Positions 1 to 8,529 of a stretch of 64,000 nt of DNA are shown piece by piece. Origin of the DNA: Edaphobacter bradus (lineage in GTDB: Bacteria > Acidobacteriota > Terriglobia > Terriglobales > Acidobacteriaceae); the NCBI RefSeq assembly GCF_025685645.1, contig NZ_JAGSYF010000004.1, forward strand, positions 496,001 through 560,000, in the 5' to 3' direction. Position 1 is the stretch's first letter. Each line of letters starts with the position of its first letter. The notes below the pieces were generated by a model, which was not told the DNA's origin, searched no databases, and saw only the letters and a program-made list of their open reading frames with translations. A program made the position numbers and the translations under genes.

Positions 1-320
1 GGGCGTAGGTTGGCGTAACCGCCTAAGGCTTGGCGGAGCTGAAGCAGGCCCGCCTCGGGGCGCTTGTCGGGAGTGAGCGAGTTGAACTTGTTGTCGCCGA
101 CGGCGCCGAGCAAGACGGCGTCCGAGTCGAGCGCGACATCGAGCGTAGCGGTGGGCAGAGGCGAGCCGGTCTCTGTGATGGCGATGCCGCCGATGCGGGC
201 TTCAACGAAGGTGAAGTCGTGGCTGCCAAGCTCCGCTACGGCGCGGAGGATGTTGGTGGCTTCACGGGTGACTTCGGGGCCGATGCCGTCGCCGGCGAGG
301 ACTGCAATCTTGAGACGCAT
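1..320 (-). CDS. leuB: 3-isopropylmalate dehydrogenase, N-terminal part (cut by window edge)
   Basis: Third enzyme of leucine synthesis: NAD-dependent oxidative decarboxylation of 3-isopropylmalate in the cytoplasm. The minus-strand reading from the ATG at 318-320 begins MRLKIAVLAGDGIGPEV, the Rossmann-like start of the isocitrate/isopropylmalate dehydrogenase family, and continues through LLGAVGDNKF and a family-typical RPEAGLLQLR stretch. About 106 codons are present; the rest lies left of the window. It sits 106 nt downstream of leuA on the same strand, so the two are probably co-transcribed. The GAVG.NKF and RPE.GLL pattern favours LeuB over isocitrate or tartrate dehydrogenase. Confidence 0.93.
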   Translation of the reverse strand, partial: MRLKIAVLAGDGIGPEVTREATNILRAVAELGSHDFTFVEARIGGIAITETGSPLPTATLDVALDSDAVLLGAVGDNKFNSLTPDKRPEAGLLQLRQALGGYANLR

Positions 321-426
321 GCTTGAGTTCCTTATGACGTTGTTCCGGGGCTAAGCCCCTTTTACGTTGGCGCGTGTTCAGCGGGCTGAAGCCCGCTGCT
401 CCCTCCGAAAGACAAAACCTCGTGGC
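321..426. repeat. leuA-leuB spacer with two small perfect hairpins
   Basis: Two perfect inverted repeats lie in the 106-nt spacer: 379-387 with 390-398 (9-bp arms, 2-nt loop, core GCGGGCT/AGCCCGC) and 347-352 with 354-359 (GGGGCT/AGCCCC, 1-nt loop). Neither is followed by a T run. They resemble short dispersed REP-like palindromes more than terminators, although they could attenuate leuB or protect the mRNA end. Confidence 0.6.
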
Positions 427-1608
427 TTAGGGAACAGTTTCGACCGGGATTGATTTGTTCGGCTGAAGCAGGCCGAGGATGTCCTGGTCGTAGATGGCTT
501 TCTTGCGGTCGGCGAGTTCGGTGAAGCGGTGATAGACGTCGTCCAACTGTTCGCGCGTGAGGCCGTAGCCTAATTTTTCGAGGCGGTCTGCGAGGGCGCG
601 GCGGCCGGAGTGCTTGCCCAGGACGAGATTGGTGTGCGCGACTCCGACGGATTCGGGCGTCATGATCTCGTAGGTGAGCGGGTTGGCGAGGACGCCGTGC
701 TGATGGATGCCCGATTCGTGGGCGAAAGCATTGGCTCCGACAACGGCCTTGTTGGGCGATACGCCGAAGCTGATGAACTCCGCCAGCAACTTGCTGGTGG
801 GGTAGAGCTGGTCCATCTTGATGTGGTGCGTGTAAGGGAAGCGGTCGCGACGGACCATGATGGCTGCGGCGATCTCTTCGAGTGCGGCGTTGCCGGCGCG
901 CTCGCCGATGCCAGTGATGGTGCACTCGACCTGGCGGGCTCCGCCCTGGATGGCTGCAAGCGAGTTGGCGACGGCCATTCCGAGGTCGTCGTGGCAGTGC
1001 GCGGAGAGGACGACGTTCTCGATTCCCGGAACGCGCTGTTTGACCATGCGGAAGATGGCTTCGTACTCGGCGGGCGTGGTGTAGCCGACGGTGTCGGGGA
1101 TGTTGATGGTGGAGGCTCCGGCCTGCACAGCAACGGTGATCATCTTGACGAGGAACTCGGGGTCGGTGCGGGTGCCGTCTTCCGTGGAGAACTCGACGTC
1201 ATCGACGAAGGTGCGGGCGAAGCGGACGGACTCGGCGGTCTGGTCGAGCGCCTGCTCGCGGGTGATTTTGAGCTTCGCTTCGAGGTGTAGGTCGGACGAG
1301 GCGAGAAAGACGTGGACGCGATTGCTGGCGGCGGGCTGGACGGCGCGACCGGCGGCTTCGATGTCCTCGCGCTTGCAGCGGGCGAGCGAGGCGATGCGGG
1401 TGCCTTTGACCTCGCGGGCGATGGTCTGCACGGCGTGGAAGTCGCCTTCGGAGGCGATGGCGAAGCCGGCCTCGATGATGTCGACGCCGAGGTCGCGGAG
1501 CTGATGCGCCAGCCGGAGCTTCTCGTCATGGTGCATGGTGCAGCCGGGGGACTGCTCGCCATCGCGGAGGGTGGTATCGAAGAAGACGATCTGATTTGGC
1601 TCGAGCAT
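427..1608 (-). CDS. leuA: 2-isopropylmalate synthase, short form without regulatory domain
   Basis: Catalyses the first step of leucine synthesis, acetyl-CoA plus 2-oxoisovalerate to 2-isopropylmalate. The 393-residue protein has the HMGL-like TIM barrel: DTTLRDGEQSPG at residues 11-22, the TINIPDTVGYTTP strand, the metal-binding HCHDD motif and GIGERAGN. The linker with NAFAHESGIHQHG follows. It then stops after about 30 more residues, whereas the usual bacterial enzyme runs to about 510-520 residues with a C-terminal LeuA dimer/allosteric domain. The 106 nt to leuB cannot encode that domain in any frame. The motifs fit isopropylmalate synthase better than homocitrate or citramalate synthase, though a changed specificity is possible. 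Confidence 0.9.
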   Translation of the reverse strand: MLEPNQIVFFDTTLRDGEQSPGCTMHHDEKLRLAHQLRDLGVDIIEAGFAIASEGDFHAVQTIAREVKGTRIASLARCKREDIEAAGRAVQPAASNRVHVFLASSDLHLEAKLKITREQALDQTAESVRFARTFVDDVEFSTEDGTRTDPEFLVKMITVAVQAGASTINIPDTVGYTTPAEYEAIFRMVKQRVPGIENVVLSAHCHDDLGMAVANSLAAIQGGARQVECTITGIGERAGNAALEEIAAAIMVRRDRFPYTHHIKMDQLYPTSKLLAEFISFGVSPNKAVVGANAFAHESGIHQHGVLANPLTYEIMTPESVGVAHTNLVLGKHSGRRALADRLEKLGYGLTREQLDDVYHRFTELADRKKAIYDQDILGLLQPNKSIPVETVP

Positions 1609-1666
1609 AGAATAACTCCCGGTCTGGACGTTAGTATAACTCCGGCTTATGATGGCATTCGAGAGT

Positions 1667-1681
1667 ATCAGAACTTCTAAT
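1667..1681. promoter_or_regulatory. candidate LysR-type operator (T-N11-A dyad)
   Basis: In the 118-bp divergent leuA/lysR spacer, the near-perfect dyad ATCAGAACTTCTAAT has T at 1668 and A at 1680, matching the T-N11-A rule for LysR operators. An imperfect direct repeat (ATAACTCCCGG / ATAACTCCGG) lies nearby at about 1614-1645. That the adjacent regulator binds here is inference from position and symmetry. Confidence 0.4.
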
Positions 1682-1726
1682 CGTCATATTGAAGCCGGTA
1701 ATTCTTCGGCCGCAGCGAGGTGAAAC

Positions 1727-2650
1727 TTGGATCTGGTCCAAATGGAGACGTTTCTGGCGGTCGCCGAGGAACGAAGCTTCTCGCGCGCCGCGGCACGCCT
1801 CCATCGTACTCAGCCTGCGGTAAGTCAGGCAATCGCGAAGCTCGAGGGTGAGCTGGGCGAGGTGCTGTTTGAGCGGACATCGCGGGATGGGACGCTTACG
1901 GATGCAGGCGAAGTTCTGAAGGATTATGCCGCTAAGTTACTGAATCTGCGCGGCGAGGCGTCCGAGGCTCTGGCAGAGTTGCGATCGCTGCACCGGGGGC
2001 GTCTGAACCTGGCGGCGAACGAGTACACATGCCTGTATCTGCTGCGCGTCCTCGATGAGTTTCGGCGGCACAACCCGAGGATCAAGCTGGCGGTGCAGCG
2101 GGCTCTGGCGAGCAGGATCTCGGACGAGATATTGATGCACTCGGTTGAGATCGGTGTGCTTTCGTTCCGGCCGGATGATGCGCAGCTCAAGTCGACGGTG
2201 GTGTACCGGGACGAGCTGGCATTTGTGGTTAATCCGCGGCATCCGCTGGCGCGGGAGGAGAAGGTCTCGATCAAGCAGCTTGGGGCGCAGAACTTTATTG
2301 CGCATAACGTCGCTTCGCCGCAGAGGCAGAAGGTGATTCAGACGTTTCGGAAGCATAAGACGCCGCTGCAGATGGGAGTGGAGCTGCCTTCGCTGGAGGC
2401 CATCAAGCGGTTTGTGGAGATGGGCAACGGCGTGGCGCTGGTTCCGGGCCTGACGGTGCGGCCGGAGCTGGAGAGCGGCGCGCTGGTGCGGGTAAAGGTG
2501 CCTGAACTGCAGATCGAGCGCAGGCTGCGGCTGGTCTACCGGAGGCAGGCCAGCTTGTCTCATGCGGCGCTGGCCTTTCTGAAGATTGTTGAAGCTTACT
2601 CAGCGCGACATGGCGATCCCTACTGTTTCTTGCCGGAGCGGGGGGCCTAG
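1727..2650 (+). CDS. LysR-family transcriptional regulator
   Basis: A 307-residue LysR-type regulator. Residues 1-60 form the winged helix-turn-helix (FSRAAARLHRTQPAVSQAI, then LFERT), followed by a linker helix and a periplasmic-binding-protein-like effector domain (about 90-295). The start is taken as TTG at 1727 because GAGGTGA at 1717-1723 is well placed and MDLVQMETF matches the family N-terminus; the ATG at 1742 would cut the first helix. It is divergent from leuA, so regulation of the leu genes is plausible. The effector is unknown. Confidence 0.9.
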   Translation: MDLVQMETFLAVAEERSFSRAAARLHRTQPAVSQAIAKLEGELGEVLFERTSRDGTLTDAGEVLKDYAAKLLNLRGEASEALAELRSLHRGRLNLAANEYTCLYLLRVLDEFRRHNPRIKLAVQRALASRISDEILMHSVEIGVLSFRPDDAQLKSTVVYRDELAFVVNPRHPLAREEKVSIKQLGAQNFIAHNVASPQRQKVIQTFRKHKTPLQMGVELPSLEAIKRFVEMGNGVALVPGLTVRPELESGALVRVKVPELQIERRLRLVYRRQASLSHAALAFLKIVEAYSARHGDPYCFLPERGA

Positions 2651-2764
2651 GGGCGCAACAGGCTACTTTTTCGTCATCGAGGCGGAACATTTTTCGTGAG
2701 TTCACGTCTGTACGGGCAGACTCGCCCCGGCTTCCGGTGGATGAGATGTGAGGTGACAAATCCG

Positions 2765-3232
2765 ATGATGAAGACTCTGTTTCGCAAATCAGGCTCATGG
2801 ACGGCGGCACTGGCGCTCGTTTTCAGTCTGCTGTGCGCAATGCCGTTGATGGCGCAGGATACGGCTCCACCTCCGGGACTCCCGCAGGCCGGGCATCGTG
2901 GCGGCCCAGGGATGGGAGAACACAATCTGAAGTTCCTGACCGAGCAATTGAACCTGACACCGGATCAGGTGAGCCAGGTGAAGGCGATCGACGACAACAC
3001 GATGAGCCAGATGAAGGCTCTTCGGGACGACACGTCGCTCTCCCCTGCCGACAGGCACGCGAAGATGATGGACCTCCACAAAGCATCGCAGGACAAGATC
3101 CGCGCGCTGCTGACGGATGATCAGAAGACCAAGTACGACGCGCTCCGAGCCGAGATGAAGGCCAAGGCACAGGAGCGGATGCAGAACCGTAACGGCGGAG
3201 GAGCGCCACCACCACCGCCTCCTCCGCAGTAG
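2765..3232 (+). CDS. Spy/LTXXQ-type periplasmic protein
   Basis: A secreted protein of 155 residues from the ATG at 2765, chosen because GAGG lies at 2750-2753 and a signal peptide follows directly (basic start, hydrophobic run, cleavage near PLMAQD). The mature part is helical and charged with two LTxxQ motifs (LNLTPDQ and LLTDDQ), typical of the Spy/CpxP family of envelope-stress chaperones and metal-responsive proteins. The C-terminus is a Gly-rich then Pro-rich tail. It could instead be one of the many Acidobacteria LTXXQ proteins of unknown role. Confidence 0.78.
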   Translation: MMKTLFRKSGSWTAALALVFSLLCAMPLMAQDTAPPPGLPQAGHRGGPGMGEHNLKFLTEQLNLTPDQVSQVKAIDDNTMSQMKALRDDTSLSPADRHAKMMDLHKASQDKIRALLTDDQKTKYDALRAEMKAKAQERMQNRNGGGAPPPPPPPQ

Positions 3233-3258
3233 CGCAGGGCTCGAAAACTGAGGTGGAA

Positions 3259-3294
3259 AAGAAGGCCGAGGGCGGAGATTCCTTCGGCTTTCTT
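3259..3294 (+). terminator. rho-independent terminator after the Spy-like gene
   Basis: A 14-bp stem (3259-3272 with 3281-3294, two G-U pairs, 8-nt loop) begins 26 nt after the stop codon and ends in CTTTCTT. Confidence 0.7.
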
Positions 3295-3430
3295 GCGTAT
3301 GGCAGACCCATGAGATTCCGTCCATGCGGTTACAATGAAATGACATCTGCAAGTTGCACTGCGGCGGCAGCGAAATCGCCTCGGGATAACCTGGGACGTT
3401 ACGGACGAATTTGAAGGGGTCTAGCGAAGA

Positions 3431-4027
3431 ATGAAGAAGACGATGTTGTTGGGCGCGCTACTGCTCGTAGCGGCTGCCGGGTTTGCGCAGGAGAGTCGGC
3501 AGGACGTGAGCGTAAGCGCCATTGGCGTATTCGCGCCGCATGTAGATGGCAACGCAGTGCACTTGAGTACGACCAGCACGCTGGGCTTCCTTGGGAGCTA
3601 TCGCTATATGCTCACCCCTCGCAGCGCGCTGGAGGTGAACTATTCGTTTGCGGAGAACTCCTACAAGTACCGGACCAGCTTTCTTCCGAATGGCCGGGTG
3701 CACGCCCGCCAGCAGGAGATTACCGGAGCCTATGTCTTCAACATGAACTTCAGGAACTTCAACCCGTTTCTGGAAGCCGGCGTGGGCGGCCTGATCTTTT
3801 CGCCGATCCGCGATGAGGGCACGAACCTGCTCGACACCAAGCAGAACACGAACATCGGCGCGTTATTCGGCGGCGGTGTGGCCTATGAACTTAGCCCAAG
3901 CTGGGACATCCGCGCCGAGTATCGCGGCTTTATCGTGAAGGCTCCGGACTTCGGCCTGACCAACTTCAAGACGAACCGCTATGAGCTTGTGTCGCTACCG
4001 GCAATAGGTGTCGCTTACCACTTCTAA
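3431..4027 (+). CDS. outer-membrane beta-barrel protein
   Basis: A 198-residue protein with a signal peptide (MKKTMLLGALLLVAAAGFAQ), followed by alternating beta strands and a terminal aromatic residue (GVAYHF), the signature recognised by the BAM machinery. Glycine-aromatic strands such as LEAGVGGLIF and FGGGVAYEL fit the 8-stranded OmpA/OmpW-like small barrel fold. Ligand or pore function cannot be read from the sequence. Transcription is probably monocistronic, ended by the hairpin at 4054-4080. Confidence 0.8.
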   Translation: MKKTMLLGALLLVAAAGFAQESRQDVSVSAIGVFAPHVDGNAVHLSTTSTLGFLGSYRYMLTPRSALEVNYSFAENSYKYRTSFLPNGRVHARQQEITGAYVFNMNFRNFNPFLEAGVGGLIFSPIRDEGTNLLDTKQNTNIGALFGGGVAYELSPSWDIRAEYRGFIVKAPDFGLTNFKTNRYELVSLPAIGVAYHF

Positions 4028-4053
4028 GGTTTTGCTCTTCGCTGGAAATGAGG

Positions 4054-4080
4054 AATGCCCCGGAGTTGCTCCGGGGCATT
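4054..4080. terminator. bidirectional rho-independent terminator
   Basis: A perfect 12-bp inverted repeat (4054-4065 with 4069-4080, loop TTG) is followed on the plus strand by TTGCTTTT. It lies between the converging beta-barrel and penicillin acylase genes and can serve both. Confidence 0.85.
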
Positions 4081-4108
4081 TTGCTTTTGCGTGGGTGAAT
4101 CAGGTGTC

Positions 4109-6808
4109 TTAGTTGGGAGTCAGGGTCAGGGTGTGAGTGGTTGCGGAGCGGACGGCCTCGGCGCTGAAGGGCATCGGGAAGGTTGTTCCCTTGTACCAGG
4201 CGGGCCACTGGTCGAGGAACCATGGGCTGGCCGGATTGCCGGACTCACCGAGGACGAGATTGAGGGTGGAGTTGTCGAGGTTACCGAGATCGGCGGTGAG
4301 GCGCTCCGAGGGGCCGAAGGAGCGGTCGACCTGCTTGACGGTGGTGGTATCGCCGCTCTGGGGTTGAACGCCGGTGCCGATGGGCAGGCCGATCAGCAGG
4401 TTGTGCAGAGGGACATGGGTGAAGACGGGGTGTTCGATCTCGACGGGATGGGACTTGCCCTCGCTCCAGTGGGTGAGATCGGCGGGAGCATTGGTGCTGG
4501 CGAGGCCTCGCGCGACGGCGGCGGTTAGCAACTCGTCCCAGTTGTGGTAGGTGGAGGGGAGCCAGCGGTCGGGGGTGTGCATGATGATCTGCTCGCCAGC
4601 GTAAGACTTCTCGCCCCAGGAGTAGAGCTGCCAGAGGGGCTCGCCGGGGCCGCTTTGCGAGCTCGGGCTTGTGGCTGGAGTAAGCCGGGGCGCAAGGATG
4701 AGGGCCCAGAGGGCGTTGCGTGCGGCGATAGCGATGGGGGCGGCGGGTGAGTCTGCAGTGACGTTGCCGTCCCAGTTGCGCAGGAGGTCAGCTGCCTGGT
4801 GGAGGCGGCGGTCCTTTGTGCCGGAGTGGTCGATCGCGTAGGCGAGCCGCTGGGCGACGTCATGGTCGAGGTCGGAGTAGATGTCGGTCTGGAGTGCGAG
4901 CATGTCGGCCGGCGTGAGATGGTCGCGGCCGAGAAGGACCTTCCAGATGCGCTCGTTGCGATAGGGCGCGGCCCAGTCGAGGGTGATGGGGTAGGGGTAG
5001 CCCTCGGGTGCGACGCGGGCGTTGGCGGTGGCGAGGACGCCGTTCGGCGGATCGAAGGCCTGAGGAAGCTTGTCGAACGGGATGTAGCCGGACCACTCGT
5101 GGGCGGTGTCCACCGCGACAGGGACCGATGTGAGGGGGGTGGGCTGCGCGAGGCTGCCGCGCACGGGGATGTAGCCGACGGCGTGATAGCCGATGTGGCC
5201 CTGGTCATCGGCGTAGACGACGTTCTGCGCTGGGCCGCCGAAGGTGGAGAAGGCAGCGAGGAAGGAGGTCCAGTCAGTGGCGGAGTTGATAGAGAGCAGT
5301 GGCGTGTCGAGCGTGGCGGGGTCGTAGATCGTCCAGCGGAGCGAGAGGGGGCGCTTTTCGCTGGGAAGCAGGCTGGAGAGGATCGGCGTGATGGTGTTGC
5401 CGTGGCGTGTGGCTGCGACGTCGAGGGTGACATCGTGCCCGTTATGGACGTGGATGACCTCAGTCTGGTGGAGGACGGGCTGCCAAGAGCCGTCGGAGGC
5501 GAGGAACTGCTCGGACTGGCCGGAGCCGCGGAGCTGCTCGATGTAGATGTCCTGTACGTCGGCGCCGAGATTGGTGAATCCCCAGGCGATGTGGGAGTTG
5601 TGGCCGACGACGATGAAGGGAAGCCCCGGAAGAGAGACGCCGGCAGCGTGAAACTCTCCTGTGGAGGCGGGAGATTCGAGGTCGGCCTCGTACCAGATGC
5701 CGGGAACGCTGTGGGCCAGGTGCATGTCGTTCGAGAGCAGCGGCTTGCCCGAGGCAGTGCGCGAGCCGGCGACGACCCAGTTGTTGGAGCCAGCGAGACA
5801 TCCTTCACAGACAGGGTTCCGGAGGGATTGCTGGAGGGCGAGGAGGTCGTGGGCAGAGCTTGTGGACGCTGTGGCGCTCCGATCCCAGGTCTCAGAATCG
5901 AGACCCTTCGGCAGGCTCAGGGCAGGCTCCGGGTCCCCCGGATTTGTGGCAGGTGTGGCGGGCTTTGTAAGTCTGGTCTGGGACTCGTCGAGCGGGATGT
6001 CAGGAATGCTCTGCTGGGGTGCGGTTAGGTCGACGGCGGGCTGGGTGGGCGGATGGTCGCGCCAGGAGCCTACGGGGTAGAGGTCGTCGACGAGTTCGGG
6101 CGAGAGATGGGCGGCAATGGCCTCGCGCGAGAGCTTGACGGGAAAGGTGTTGGTGAGGTCCTCGAACATGGCGAGGCCGACGAGGAGGGAGTCGCGCGGA
6201 GTCCACGGCGCGGGCTTGTAGCGGAGGATGCGGAACTCGAGGGGAAGGTGCGCGCGCTGGAGCTCGATGGAGTCGTTGACGCCGCGAGCGTAGAGCTCAA
6301 GGTAGTGGAGCTGATCGGCCGGAAGCGCGGCGACGACGCGGTCGGCGGCGGCACGGAGCTGGAGCGTGCGCTGGGTGCGGTCGTGGATGAGCAGATTGGC
6401 ACCCAGAATCTCAGCAAGTTCACCGGCGGCGTGGCGGCGCAGCAGGTCCATCTGAAAGAGTCGGTCCTGCGCGGTGACGAAGCCTTGGGCAAGGACGAGG
6501 TCGTCGAGCGAGGCGGCGCGGATGTGCGGCACACCGTGGCTGTCGCGCTGCACGGTGACGGGGGCTGAGAGGCCGGCGATGGAGAGGCTGCCGTCGATCT
6601 GCGGCAGCGATCCGCGCAGGGCCTGGTGGGTCCAAAGGCGGATGAGGGTGAAGGCGAGGACAACGAGGATCAGCAAGGAAAGAAGAATCCAGCCGAAGCG
6701 GCGAAGGTTGCGGTAGGGGAGTTTTGCGGGCGAAGCAACAGCGCCGCTGTCTGCGACGCGGCGGGTGAGCAGGATGGGCTCAGGGGAGGCGGGGTCGAAG
6801 GGCATCAT
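4109..6808 (-). CDS. penicillin acylase family protein (Ntn hydrolase)
   Basis: An 899-residue precursor of the penicillin/acyl-homoserine-lactone acylase family. A membrane segment lies at about residues 34-60, so the protein is membrane-anchored or exported. The alpha domain precedes the conserved GSNNWVVAG motif; Ser341 (codon 5786-5788) would be the autoprocessed N-terminal nucleophile. The family element PYRNERIWKVL follows later. Just before the nucleophile, in the spacer region removed during maturation, residues about 293-303 (ALSLPKGLDSE) look like a translated dispersed DNA repeat. The substrate may be a beta-lactam, an acyl-homoserine lactone or another amide. Confidence 0.88.
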   Translation of the reverse strand: MMPFDPASPEPILLTRRVADSGAVASPAKLPYRNLRRFGWILLSLLILVVLAFTLIRLWTHQALRGSLPQIDGSLSIAGLSAPVTVQRDSHGVPHIRAASLDDLVLAQGFVTAQDRLFQMDLLRRHAAGELAEILGANLLIHDRTQRTLQLRAAADRVVAALPADQLHYLELYARGVNDSIELQRAHLPLEFRILRYKPAPWTPRDSLLVGLAMFEDLTNTFPVKLSREAIAAHLSPELVDDLYPVGSWRDHPPTQPAVDLTAPQQSIPDIPLDESQTRLTKPATPATNPGDPEPALSLPKGLDSETWDRSATASTSSAHDLLALQQSLRNPVCEGCLAGSNNWVVAGSRTASGKPLLSNDMHLAHSVPGIWYEADLESPASTGEFHAAGVSLPGLPFIVVGHNSHIAWGFTNLGADVQDIYIEQLRGSGQSEQFLASDGSWQPVLHQTEVIHVHNGHDVTLDVAATRHGNTITPILSSLLPSEKRPLSLRWTIYDPATLDTPLLSINSATDWTSFLAAFSTFGGPAQNVVYADDQGHIGYHAVGYIPVRGSLAQPTPLTSVPVAVDTAHEWSGYIPFDKLPQAFDPPNGVLATANARVAPEGYPYPITLDWAAPYRNERIWKVLLGRDHLTPADMLALQTDIYSDLDHDVAQRLAYAIDHSGTKDRRLHQAADLLRNWDGNVTADSPAAPIAIAARNALWALILAPRLTPATSPSSQSGPGEPLWQLYSWGEKSYAGEQIIMHTPDRWLPSTYHNWDELLTAAVARGLASTNAPADLTHWSEGKSHPVEIEHPVFTHVPLHNLLIGLPIGTGVQPQSGDTTTVKQVDRSFGPSERLTADLGNLDNSTLNLVLGESGNPASPWFLDQWPAWYKGTTFPMPFSAEAVRSATTHTLTLTPN
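5898..5936. repeat. palindromic repeat inserted in frame in the acylase gene
   Basis: CTTCGGCAGGCTCAGGGCAG and flanking bases encode LSLPKG in this frame and RQAQGR-type residues on the other strand. I recognise these peptide strings as translations of small dispersed repeats in many genomes. The segment falls in a poorly conserved linker. Confidence 0.5.
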
Positions 6809-6891
6809 GCTGTTATAGAGAGTTTAGTTCACCCGGGACCGGTTTTCGCTCGCAAGGCAGCGAGACGGCGCGTAGCGGTTTTGGTTTACTG

Positions 6892-8529
6892 ATGGGGTCG
6901 GTACGAAAGGAGGCAGCGGTGGTCGCTTCAGCGGAGAGCCTGCATGCATTGGAACGTGTCGTGCTGGTTCTGCTGGTGATGGTGGCGGCGTTTGCAGTAA
7001 TCGCACACCGGCTGAAGGTGCCGTATCCGATCGTTCTGGTGCTGGCGGGGCTGGTGCTGAGCTTCTCTCAGCATGTGCCGCACATTCCGTTGGATCCGAA
7101 TCTGGTGTTTGCGATCTTTCTGCCGCCGCTATTGTATGGATCGGCGTGGACGGTCTCGTGGCGGGAGTTTCGCCAGAATGCGTTTGTGCTGGCTCTGCTG
7201 GCGGTTGGATTGGTGGGCTTCACGGTATGGGGCGTTGCCGAGTTCTCGGACCGCTTCATCACGGCGCTGGACTGGAAGGCGGGATTTCTGCTGGGGGCGG
7301 TGGTCTCGACGACAGATGCGATCGCGGCGACTTCGGTGGCGCACGCGCTAGGTCTGCCGCGGCGCGTTGTGGACATCCTCGAAGGGGAGAGCCTGCTGAA
7401 CGACGCGACGGGACTGCTCGCCCTTGAGATCGGGCTGAGTCTGCTGGCGCGCGGAGATCTGCCGACGGTCGGTGAGGGGCTGGCGCGGCTGACGTACCTG
7501 ATTGTCGCCGGATTAGTGGTCGGCCTGCTGCTGGGGGTGGTGGTTGGGTGGCTCGAGCGCTACATCGACAATGGGCCTGTAGAGGTGGTCTTGAGCCTGA
7601 TCGTTCCTTACGCGGCGTATCTGGCGGGTGAGGAGGCGAAGGCATCGGGGGTGCTAGCTGTGGTGGCGTGCGGGCTGTATATGAGCCGTCGGAGCGCGAC
7701 GTTCTTCTCGCCGGGGGTGAGGATTCAGGTGAAGGGCGCGTGGGAGGCGATGACATTTGTGCTGAACGGCATCGTGTTTGCGCTGATCGGGTTGCAAATG
7801 CCGTATGTGCTGGCGGGAATTCGCGGCGACTATAGCATTCTGACGCTGGTAAGGTACGGCGCTGTCTTCAGCGCAATGTTGATTGCGCTGCGGATGGTGT
7901 GGGTGTTGCCTGCGTTGAAACTGGCGAACTTTATTGGGCGCCTACAGGGACTTAAGAAGGCAACGAGCGGACGCGAGTCTCTGGTGATCGGCTGGACTGG
8001 TATGCGCGGCGTGCTGGCTCTGGCGGCGGCGGTGTCGGTTCCGGAGATGATCAACGACAAGCCGTTCGGGCCGCGGAACCTGATCGTGTTTGTGACGTTC
8101 TCGGTGATTCTGGTGACGCTGGTTCTGCAGGGGCTGACGCTGCCTTCAGTGATTCGCGCGCTAGGCCTGGCGGGACAGACGGGCATGGGGCCGGAGGAGC
8201 GGAACGCACGAAAGGTGGCCCTCGAAGAGGCGCTCGAGTATCTGAGGAGCAAGAGACACGAGGCAGGTGAGGTTCACTCGCACGCATTTGAAGATGTGAT
8301 CGACCGGTATCGGCGCCGGTTGGAAGCGCTGGGCGAGGACGAGGCACGCAAGGAGAGCGCAGTGGAGACAACGCAGACTGTGATTCGGCTATCCAAGGGG
8401 GCGCTGCGGCGGCAGCGAAGCGCGATGATCCGGATGCGGAACGAGGGGCGGATCAGCGATGACGTGCTTCGGACAGTGGAGCGGGAGTTGGATCTGGAAG
8501 AGAGCCGCTATCTGTTGAGGAAGAGCTAG
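6892..8529 (+). CDS. Na+/H+ antiporter, CPA1 family
   Basis: A 545-residue inner-membrane antiporter. About a dozen hydrophobic segments span residues 15-420 and the CPA1 ion-binding region GESLLNDATGL is intact. Proton-driven Na+ (or K+) extrusion for pH and salt homeostasis is the family role. Residues 430-545 form a charged cytoplasmic tail rich in Arg and Glu. The last 77 nt overlap the 3' end of the converging CPBP gene. Ion specificity cannot be assigned. Confidence 0.9.
   Translation: MGSVRKEAAVVASAESLHALERVVLVLLVMVAAFAVIAHRLKVPYPIVLVLAGLVLSFSQHVPHIPLDPNLVFAIFLPPLLYGSAWTVSWREFRQNAFVLALLAVGLVGFTVWGVAEFSDRFITALDWKAGFLLGAVVSTTDAIAATSVAHALGLPRRVVDILEGESLLNDATGLLALEIGLSLLARGDLPTVGEGLARLTYLIVAGLVVGLLLGVVVGWLERYIDNGPVEVVLSLIVPYAAYLAGEEAKASGVLAVVACGLYMSRRSATFFSPGVRIQVKGAWEAMTFVLNGIVFALIGLQMPYVLAGIRGDYSILTLVRYGAVFSAMLIALRMVWVLPALKLANFIGRLQGLKKATSGRESLVIGWTGMRGVLALAAAVSVPEMINDKPFGPRNLIVFVTFSVILVTLVLQGLTLPSVIRALGLAGQTGMGPEERNARKVALEEALEYLRSKRHEAGEVHSHAFEDVIDRYRRRLEALGEDEARKESAVETTQTVIRLSKGALRRQRSAMIRMRNEGRISDDVLRTVERELDLEESRYLLRKS

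Noticed and set aside
427..470. Frameshift explaining the short LeuA
   Set aside because: No regulatory-domain sequence is visible in any frame before leuB starts 106 nt later.
4799..6028. Long plus-strand frame inside the penicillin acylase gene
   Set aside because: No motifs, strongly biased composition, fully covered by the acylase on the other strand.
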